From Micavibrio_B sp048498395 (GTDB lineage: Bacteria > Pseudomonadota > Alphaproteobacteria > Micavibrionales > Micavibrionaceae), in the NCBI GenBank assembly GCA_048498395.1, contig JBEHYB010000021.1, forward strand, positions 1-28,318: 28,318 nt of DNA, read 5' to 3'. This document shows positions 23,124 to 28,318 of this stretch, piece by piece. The notes under the pieces are model-generated. The model made no database searches and was not told the DNA's origin. It saw only the letters and a program-made list of their open reading frames with translations. A program made the position numbers and the translations under genes. Numbering within the stretch: the stretch's first letter is position 1; every line of letters starts with the position of its first letter.

Positions 23124-23900
23124 ATGACTGAACAAATTCCCACCGCAGGACTGGTCATTATTGGCAATGAAATCCTCTCCGGGCGTACGCAGGACACCAA
23201 TACCCAGTGGATCGCCGAAAAACTGACCCATCACGGTGTCAGGCTGGTCGAAGTTCGCGTTATTCCCGACCAGAAAGACATAATAATTAAAACCGTCAAT
23301 GAGCTGCGGGCCAAGGTCGGTTATCTTCTGACAACAGGCGGGATCGGCCCGACCCATGACGACATTACCGCCGAGAGTATCGCCGAGGCTTTCGGTGTGA
23401 AGAACAGCCTCAACCCGGAGGCACGTCAGGCCCTGGCTGCCCATTATGGTAGTGAAGTCGAGCTGACCGAGCCGCGCCTCAAGATGGCACATATTCCAGA
23501 AGGCGCGAGCCTGATCCGCAATATCGTGTCCGGGGCTCCGGGTTTTATCATCGGCAATGTTTACGTCATGGCGGGTGTACCGCGTATCATGCAGGCCATG
23601 CTCGATGAAATCATGGCGATGATCCAGCCGGGGCCGCGCATTCTTTCAAACACTGTTACCTGTCGTCTGGGCGAAAGCGCAATCGCGATGGAACTCGAAG
23701 CCATCCAGAACCGTTACCCGAATGTCGAGATCGGCAGCTACCCGCATTACCGCAGCGGCATTCTGGGTTTGAGTCTCGTCCTGCGCGGCATTAACGGCGA
23801 AGATCTCGACAAGGCCACCCACGAAGTCATCAATATGATACAGGACAAGGGCGAGGAGCCCGGTGCCGTCAGCCTGCAATTCCAGTCTAAAAGCGCATAA
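23124..23900 (+). CDS. Stand-alone CinA N-terminal / MoCF-domain protein
   Basis: This 258-residue protein corresponds to the molybdopterin-binding-like domain at the N terminus of CinA (COG1058 type), without the C-terminal nicotinamide-nucleotide amidase domain. Diagnostic parts are the start LVIIGNEILSGRTQDTNT and the TTGGIGPTHDD motif (70-80), followed by MAGVPRIM. Related stand-alone proteins have been linked to ADP-ribose or NAD metabolite turnover; the exact activity here is not known. The open frame begins far upstream within map, but the ATG at 23124 is the family start. No clear ribosome binding site is visible. It diverges from map across 72 bases and is followed by tRNA-Leu. Confidence 0.88.
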   Translation: MTEQIPTAGLVIIGNEILSGRTQDTNTQWIAEKLTHHGVRLVEVRVIPDQKDIIIKTVNELRAKVGYLLTTGGIGPTHDDITAESIAEAFGVKNSLNPEARQALAAHYGSEVELTEPRLKMAHIPEGASLIRNIVSGAPGFIIGNVYVMAGVPRIMQAMLDEIMAMIQPGPRILSNTVTCRLGESAIAMELEAIQNRYPNVEIGSYPHYRSGILGLSLVLRGINGEDLDKATHEVINMIQDKGEEPGAVSLQFQSKSA

Positions 23901-23957
23901 AACCTAAGGGTTGTAATTAACCCTGTAATTTGCGATCTATGGGGCACCGATCCAGAT

Positions 23958-24043
23958 GGCCCCGTGGCGGAACCGGTAGACGCAAGCGACTTAAAATCGC
24001 TCGCCTTATGGGCGTGCCGGTTCGATTCCGGCCGGGGCCACCA
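23958..24043 (+). tRNA. tRNA-Leu (anticodon TAA)
   Basis: An 86-base class II tRNA. The acceptor arms 23958-23964 and 24033-24039 pair perfectly. The D-arm reads TGGCGGAA...GGTAGACGC, the anticodon stem AGCGA/TCGCT encloses CT-TAA-AA, a variable arm CGCCTTATGGGCG follows, and the T-arm has GGTTCGATTCC. CCA is encoded at 24041-24043. The anticodon UAA reads UUA/UUG leucine codons. An AT-rich gene starts 71 bases downstream. Confidence 0.97.
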
Positions 24044-24114
24044 TTTAAGCAATAAGATCGTAAGACTTTAGCGCTTGAAAACACAATCTTTTAAAAAAAT
24101 TGGGAAATAATCTA

Positions 24115-24930
24115 ATGATGGAAGCAATTTTTGCCTCGATTACAACCGCGTCAATTTTAGGTGCTGTGATGTGGTGCTGCAGACATCTTATACTGACGCG
24201 CCTGACCAATGCTGTTCGGCATGAATATGATAAAAAACTCGAAGTTTTCAGAGATGAATTAGGAGTAAAATCTAAGGAAATAGAAGCTTTACGAAGTGCG
24301 TCACTTTCTGGAGTAGCTTCAAATCTTGTCATCTTAAGTGAACGCAGAGTGAAAGCGGTTGATCAAATATGGGGACGGGTATCGGATCTTGCGCATGCTA
24401 AAGGAATGGCCTCTCTCATGGCCCGACTTAAGATTGATGTAATCGTTGCAGAAAAAGGGTATGAGTTGCCTTCAACTCAAAAGTTATTTGAAAATCTGGG
24501 TAAGATGGCGGGCGATTTTGATCTTGCTAAGCAGCCTAAAGACCAATCATCAACTGCCCGACCTTTTGTATCGCCGATGGCGTGGTCACTTTTATCGGCG
24601 TATTCATCAATCATTATACACTCTTGCCTGCAATATGAACTTTTGAAGAGGGGCGTTGATACGAAAAGTTTAGATGATAATCAGGTTATAAGTTTGATTG
24701 AAATTGCTTTACCCCATCAGAAACCAACAATTGAGAAATTTGGTATTGGTTCTGCGTATTATCTTTTAGATGAATTAGAGGAAGCATTACTGAAAGAACT
24801 TGGTAGGGTTTTAAGAGGAGAAGCTTTCGATAAAGAGCATATACAGCGAGCAGCAGCTATCCTTTCAGAAGCAAATCGTGTTCATCAAGATAACAACAAG
24901 ATTACAGAAGAAACAATAAAGGATAATTAA
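24115..24930 (+). CDS. AT-rich membrane/coiled-coil protein of unknown function next to tRNA-Leu
   Basis: A 271-residue protein if started at the ATG at 24115 (a TTG at 24100 would add 5 residues). GGGA lies 9 bases upstream of the ATG. One hydrophobic segment near residues 3-20 is followed by a charged helical stretch (HEYDKKLEVFRDELGVKSKEIEAL) likely to form a coiled coil, and then a helical cytoplasmic domain with ERRVKAVDQIW and GMASLMAR. Such proteins occur sporadically as hypothetical genes in many bacteria; the function is unknown. It is clearly more AT-rich than its neighbours and lies just after a tRNA, so recent acquisition is likely. No integrase is present. Its stop is 2 bases from the convergent MBL gene. 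Confidence 0.65.
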   Translation: MMEAIFASITTASILGAVMWCCRHLILTRLTNAVRHEYDKKLEVFRDELGVKSKEIEALRSASLSGVASNLVILSERRVKAVDQIWGRVSDLAHAKGMASLMARLKIDVIVAEKGYELPSTQKLFENLGKMAGDFDLAKQPKDQSSTARPFVSPMAWSLLSAYSSIIIHSCLQYELLKRGVDTKSLDDNQVISLIEIALPHQKPTIEKFGIGSAYYLLDELEEALLKELGRVLRGEAFDKEHIQRAAAILSEANRVHQDNNKITEETIKDN

Positions 24931-24932
24931 TC

Positions 24933-26066
24933 CTAAGGCTTCGGCGCGCAGGGTTTGGCAGGGCTGCGGTACTGGACGCGGATCTGTTTCGCCGGGTCTT
25001 CAGGAATAAAGATTTCGATATCGTCATCGCCCGCCTTGTCGACGCAGCCCGCTTCGCGGCCGTAATCCCATTCTTTCTCTCCCTGGTCGTCGCCGCGGTC
25101 GGTGCGCAGGATATGATCCGCCGTGATCGGGTGGACGGGATCGTTGAGGTAACGGTTTGCTGCTGCGGCGCGCGGGTGAGCGAATGATTTCACATGGCCT
25201 GCCGAGAAGACCACGTAGTCCGGCGCGACGGCTTCGATAAAACAGCGTGAGGATGAATTGTCGCCGCCATGATGTTCGCCGATCAGTACATCGCTTTTCA
25301 GTTTCACATTGCCTTTGGTGACCATCCATTTTTCAGCATAGCGGCAGGCATCGGGTGCATCGTCGATCTCACGGCCGATCGTGTCGCCGGTCAGGATGAC
25401 GGAGCGTCCGGCATAGGTGAATTTAGCGACGATGCTGATGACGTTATTGCGCTCGGCCGCGCTCATGCCCGCGCCGTCTTCATCACCGTAAGGCCAGTCG
25501 TTCCAGCCGGCGGCGAAAGCGACTTTCGCGTCGCCCAATGGAATTTCGAGCGGTTTCTGTTGCGGCGAGAGCGTGTTGGGCAGAGGCTCGAGCTGGAGAT
25601 TGCGGACTGGGTTTTGCCCATGCGCGCGGCCATTATCTTCGACCGTTTCAATAGCGGAGATCACTTTCGGCCATAATTTGGCGGATGTTCCCGCGCGGCC
25701 CGTATAGACGAGTTTTGCTGGTGGATAGGTGGGAAGGATCGCCGGGATCTCGCCGATATGATCGGCATCGGAATGGCTGAGCACGACGAGATCCAGCTTG
25801 TCATTGCCGACGATTTCGCGCACGGCCGCCGCGCATTGTTTCGTGTTAAAATTCCCCGCGTCGTAGAGCATGTAATGTTTGCCCGGGACTTTCACGACGA
25901 CGCAAAGCGCATTGCCGACATCGACGACGCGCATATAGACTTCGCCGTTTCCTGCCGCAGGCGCGGCTTTATGTTCCGAAAACATGCCGTTTGCCGCAGG
26001 CACGTCCGCCGCAAGCGCGAAGGCGAAACTAAGTCCGGCAAGAGAGTGAAGCGGGGTGATACGCAT
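24933..26066 (-). CDS. Exported ComEC-like metallo-beta-lactamase fold hydrolase
   Basis: A 377-residue protein with a signal peptide (MRITPLHSLAGLSFAFALAADVPAANG) and a metallo-beta-lactamase domain. The metal motif HSDADH (H98, D100, D102, H103) is complete, VILTGDT gives a further ligand, and EHHGGDNSSS carries later histidines. VVDVGNALCVVV and YDAGN are typical of the ComEC C-terminal domain family, which degrades DNA in competence; stand-alone secreted forms may be nucleases or phosphodiesterases (inference). An in-frame ATG 40 codons upstream would precede the signal peptide, so the ATG at 26066 is preferred although its ribosome binding site is weak. A Lys/Pro-rich tail closes the protein. 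Confidence 0.82.
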   Translation of the reverse strand: MRITPLHSLAGLSFAFALAADVPAANGMFSEHKAAPAAGNGEVYMRVVDVGNALCVVVKVPGKHYMLYDAGNFNTKQCAAAVREIVGNDKLDLVVLSHSDADHIGEIPAILPTYPPAKLVYTGRAGTSAKLWPKVISAIETVEDNGRAHGQNPVRNLQLEPLPNTLSPQQKPLEIPLGDAKVAFAAGWNDWPYGDEDGAGMSAAERNNVISIVAKFTYAGRSVILTGDTIGREIDDAPDACRYAEKWMVTKGNVKLKSDVLIGEHHGGDNSSSRCFIEAVAPDYVVFSAGHVKSFAHPRAAAANRYLNDPVHPITADHILRTDRGDDQGEKEWDYGREAGCVDKAGDDDIEIFIPEDPAKQIRVQYRSPAKPCAPKP

Positions 26067-26230
26067 GGCGCAAATATAGGCGGGGCGGCTTTCGCGGCGC
26101 AAGAAATTCGTGAACGGGCAATACGCCGGGGAGGGGATCATACCGAGGTATGAACACTTGCTATCTATCAATAATTGATGATACAATAGAATATAGGCTG
26201 AAAAACGGCGCTTTTAAAGGGAAATTTCGG

Positions 26231-26245
26231 TTAACGGCAGATTAA
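26231..26245 (+). promoter_or_regulatory. CtrA-type box TTAA-N7-TTAA
   Basis: TTAA at 26231-26234 and TTAA at 26242-26245 are separated by exactly 7 bases (CGGCAGA), the full consensus for the alphaproteobacterial cell-cycle regulator CtrA. It lies 115 bases before the ATG at 26361. AT richness raises the chance rate, so this is a candidate only. Confidence 0.5.
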
Positions 26246-26262
26246 ATTATCATAGAATTAGG

Positions 26263-26291
26263 CTAAAATTTTATCATCTAAAATTTTAGAT
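26263..26291. promoter_or_regulatory. AT-rich palindrome with direct repeat (operator-like)
   Basis: CTAAAATTTTA occurs twice, at 26263-26273 and 26278-26288, 15 bases apart. The second copy is part of a perfect 16-base palindrome, 26276-26291. Spacing of about one and a half helical turns between palindromic cores suggests a dimeric repressor site. Confidence 0.35.
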
Positions 26292-26360
26292 AATTTTCAT
26301 AATATACCAAGATTTCTTGGGCATACTCGTGGGAAGTTTTTGAATCACCACGGGTATTTA

Positions 26361-27401
26361 ATGTCGTTGACTGAAACATCACCATTAAAAGTCTTTCGCG
26401 AGAACAGTGAATCCATCACTGGCGAGAACCCGTTTGCCGCAGAGCAGCGCGCGACTCTATCTTTAGTCGATAATGAGCATACGCTGGATCAGAATCTCGA
26501 CGAAGACGATCCGGATATTGTGCATTCGCAAAATCTGGATGTCGGCGCGCTGGTCATGCAGTCGTCTTTCGGCGGCAACCTGCCGGCGGCGATCGAGCGC
26601 ATGCATGCGACCAAAGTCGCGATCGCCAACTATAACGGTGAGTATTCCATCTCGAATGGTCCCGGCGCGATCCGTGTTTTGAACGGTTTCGAAGTGGATG
26701 CCAACGGCAAGATCGTCGGCGATGAAGGCGAAGATAACGACAGCATCGAGGGCATGCGCGAAGCGGCTGATAATGCGACAGAAGCGTTAGAAAAATCCCG
26801 CAAAGAGTGGGACGCGCAGATGTCGGACGAAATCCCCGGCATGACGCAGGGCGAAGTCCTGAGTACATTGAAAAAGATCAACGCCAATCCGAAAAAATAT
26901 GCGGATCAGGCAGTTAAGAACGGCCTGATCAAAGACGGCGAGCAAGACGAATTCGAAGAATACATGAAGCTTTGGGAGAAAAGCGAAGAGTATAAACGCG
27001 ATCACAACGGCAAGAGCGATCCGGCGCTGGAGGCGGAGCTTGATGCTCAACGCAAGGCGCATCCTACATTTGCAGATGCTGGTAAAGTGGTTGTGAAGGA
27101 TGAGGCTACTTTTGAGGCAAGGATAAATCTTGGTCAGGAAAATAAAAAAACCACGTTATCTGATTATGCTGAAAGTAGATATAAAGATGATGGAGGAAAT
27201 AGTTATGCAACAAATTTCTATGGTGATGCCGTACAGAAAAGAACATCGTCGGTGAGAGACCCAGCATTTGCGTCAGCTCCCGAATTAACCGAGCATTTTG
27301 AGGCTGCCAAAGCGAATACGGTTAAGCCCGAGGTAAATACCATCCCGCCGAAACCGCAAATTGCTGCAGCCATCAGCCAGAGCAATGATGCGATGTTTTA
27401 A
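26361..27401 (+). CDS. Acidic protein of unknown function with mosaic base composition
   Basis: The ATG at 26361 gives 346 residues; a TTG at 26340 would add 7 but has GGGAAG too close. No family was recognised. There is no signal peptide or membrane segment. The protein is strongly acidic (DEDDPD, DEGEDND) with a central helical region containing charged heptad-like stretches (EALEKSRKEWDAQ, EEYMKLWEKSEEYKRD). The C terminus is Pro/Ala-rich (NTIPPKPQIAAA). DNA from about 27065 to 27260 is much more AT-rich than the flanks, suggesting a replaced or inserted segment. A CtrA-type box lies upstream. It ends convergently, overlapping the next gene's stop by 4 bases. Confidence 0.6.
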   Translation: MSLTETSPLKVFRENSESITGENPFAAEQRATLSLVDNEHTLDQNLDEDDPDIVHSQNLDVGALVMQSSFGGNLPAAIERMHATKVAIANYNGEYSISNGPGAIRVLNGFEVDANGKIVGDEGEDNDSIEGMREAADNATEALEKSRKEWDAQMSDEIPGMTQGEVLSTLKKINANPKKYADQAVKNGLIKDGEQDEFEEYMKLWEKSEEYKRDHNGKSDPALEAELDAQRKAHPTFADAGKVVVKDEATFEARINLGQENKKTTLSDYAESRYKDDGGNSYATNFYGDAVQKRTSSVRDPAFASAPELTEHFEAAKANTVKPEVNTIPPKPQIAAAISQSNDAMF

Positions 27402-28075
27402 TTAACTGCAAGAACCAGGCTGGTTGGTGCTTTAGGTTGGTCAAGTGTTTTTGTAGCTACGGGGCTATATGAAGTTTTGACAGTCGAATATCCAGCTTTA
27501 TCAGTTAACTGCCCATTTGCTTTTGAAAACAAAACAACACCTTCGCCACTTTTTATATTGGCAATTACAGTAACTTTCACGCCGTTATCAGCTGCGTCTG
27601 CCTGGAATACGGGGGCGGCATTGAAAGTCTTCAAGCTTGAATTGATGGAATTATTCAACGTGCCTTGAGAACTATAGCTGACAGGTGTGTAATAAGCGCG
27701 CGAATCAATTTTACCCGTACGTGCGTCAAACAATTTGATATTGCTGAGATTGGCGGATTTGCAGAAGTCTCCGGAAATATTGGCAGACATATGATAGCCC
27801 GTTTTCAGTTTCTGATCGGCGGTAAATAATTCACGCGTAAATAGCTTCTCGCCTGTTTTACCACTGTAACCAACGGCATCATGTGCAACCAGAATGGATT
27901 GGCCTTCGTCGATTAAATGCGCTGTGAGATCGCTGCGTGTCATGCATTTGCCGATTGGCAATTGTGAAAGAGTGGGGCCTTTGCCTTGGGCGTAGGCATC
28001 GGAGAAATTGGCACCCATGGCGGCGACTGCTACGCCGGCTGCGATACCGAATTTTTGCAAGTTTGAAAGTGTCAT
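27398..28075 (-). CDS. Secreted protein of unknown function
   Basis: A 225-residue protein with a signal peptide (MTLSNLQKFGIAAGVAVAAMGANFSDAYA) followed by a periplasmic or secreted domain with two cysteines (GKCMTR and DFCKS) that may form one disulphide. The domain looks beta-rich (SILVAHDAVGYSG, VKVTVIANIKSGEGVVLF) with many Ser, Thr and Asn residues. No family was recognised. GGGG precedes the ATG by about 9 bases. It faces the acidic-protein gene tail to tail, and each has an exact CtrA-type box upstream. Confidence 0.65.
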   Translation of the reverse strand: MTLSNLQKFGIAAGVAVAAMGANFSDAYAQGKGPTLSQLPIGKCMTRSDLTAHLIDEGQSILVAHDAVGYSGKTGEKLFTRELFTADQKLKTGYHMSANISGDFCKSANLSNIKLFDARTGKIDSRAYYTPVSYSSQGTLNNSINSSLKTFNAAPVFQADAADNGVKVTVIANIKSGEGVVLFSKANGQLTDKAGYSTVKTSYSPVATKTLDQPKAPTSLVLAVN

Positions 28076-28104
28076 CTCAATAACCCCAGAAACATAGAGT
28101 ACAG

Positions 28105-28110
28105 TTTATA
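28105..28110 (-). promoter_or_regulatory. Possible -10 box of the secreted-protein gene
   Basis: TATAAA reads on the minus strand at 28110-28105, about 30 bases before the ATG at 28075. No convincing -35 is visible, which would fit an activator-dependent promoter with the CtrA-type box 36 bases further upstream. Confidence 0.35.
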
Positions 28111-28145
28111 GTCTTCGTGCCGTTTGTCCGACACACCCCTTATTT

Positions 28146-28160
28146 TTAATGAATTGTTAA
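28146..28160 (-). promoter_or_regulatory. CtrA-type box TTAA-N7-TTAA
   Basis: TTAA (28146-28149) and TTAA (28157-28160) flank exactly 7 bases. The box lies about 70 bases upstream of the secreted-protein start and is the second exact copy in the window. The rest of 28076-28318 holds no gene that I can support. Confidence 0.5.
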
Positions 28161-28294
28161 GAATATATATTAATTTCAGCATTTACGCAAATATTCGCTA
28201 TGCTGCGGTTCGAGATCGGGGCAAGTGATTGATAAATAAGCGTAAAACGGCGCTCCGTTATGTCTCAATTTTTAAGGGCAGAGGAAAATTCTGC

Positions 28295-28318
28295 TTTCCC
28301 CGCGAAAGCGGGGATCTC
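28295..28318 (+). repeat. REP-like palindromic repeat, cut by window end
   Basis: A perfect 7-bp stem (28297-28303 with 28308-28314) with a GAAA loop is followed by TC, matching the GC-stem / ATC layout of the units at 1025-1139 and 1901-1970. The left flank lacks GTCAT and the right side leaves the window. Confidence 0.55.

Larger units (their letters stand above)
26067..26360. other. AT-rich intergenic region with regulatory signals
   Basis: These 294 bases separate the minus-strand MBL gene from the plus-strand acidic-protein gene. No gene, RNA or terminator was recognised. The region holds a CtrA-type box (26231-26245) and an AT palindrome with a direct repeat (26263-26291), both listed separately. 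Long runs of A and T make it a likely curved promoter region for the plus-strand gene. Confidence 0.6.

Noticed and set aside
23052..23492. Upstream extension of the map frame
   Set aside because: It overlaps the divergent CinA-domain gene, lacks similarity to MAP, and the GTG at 23051 gives the normal length.
23908..23925. AGGGTT-N6-AACCCT hairpin after the CinA-domain gene as a terminator
   Set aside because: Only 6 bp and no following T-run; too weak to list.
24044..26360. Attachment-site duplication of the tRNA-Leu 3' end marking an integrated element
   Set aside because: No second copy of the T-arm/CCA sequence was seen by eye downstream and no integrase is present.

Overview
The window is a dense, roughly 50% GC bacterial chromosome segment from what is most likely an alphaproteobacterium. 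The evidence is two exact TTAA-N7-TTAA CtrA-type boxes, promoters with TTGAC(A/G) -35 elements, and the character of the housekeeping proteins. I cannot place it to genus. No prophage, CRISPR array, transposase or integrase was seen. Genes fill almost everything: the longest non-coding stretches are 26067-26360 and 28076-28318.

Left part (1-9207): the 3' end of atpD and complete atpC on the plus strand end at a hairpin terminator set in a palindromic repeat. Facing them is a minus-strand run read from right to left: a pilin-like membrane protein, a DinG/XPD-type Fe-S helicase, then pabB-pabA-pabC for p-aminobenzoate (folate) synthesis. Class II lysS diverges from this run at 7702.

Centre (9210-15803): a four-gene minus-strand cluster that is the most unusual part of the window. 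In transcription order it holds a 374-residue protein of unknown fold; a nitroreductase whose ribosome binding site lies in a perfect 11-bp hairpin; a 1142-residue protein with an N-terminal CarD-like domain followed by eight copies of a ~92-residue helical module joined by Lys/Pro-rich linkers; and a translationally coupled 418-residue protein with a CarD-like domain, one copy of the same module and an alpha-CTD-like C terminus. The 374- and 1142-residue proteins share a C-terminal domain of about 86 residues. CarD proteins bind RNA polymerase, so I infer an undescribed family of RNA-polymerase-associated, repeat-bearing transcription or chromatin factors. Promoters in this region share the form TTGAC(A/G)-N17/18-TAGNTT.

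Right part (15898-24043): a small unknown gene and uvrB on the plus strand (uvrB possibly leaderless), and a membrane-anchored unknown. Then comes a minus-strand housekeeping operon map-radC-purB followed by two exported cyclophilins. A stand-alone CinA-N/MoCF-domain gene diverges from map, and tRNA-Leu(UAA) lies just after it.

Accessory end (24115-28318): an AT-rich membrane/coiled-coil gene immediately downstream of the tRNA, an exported ComEC-like metallo-beta-lactamase protein, and two convergent genes of unknown function (one acidic and composition-mosaic, one secreted), each with an exact CtrA-type box upstream. Palindromic REP-like repeats are scattered at 1025-1139, 1901-1970, 20147-20247 and the right edge.
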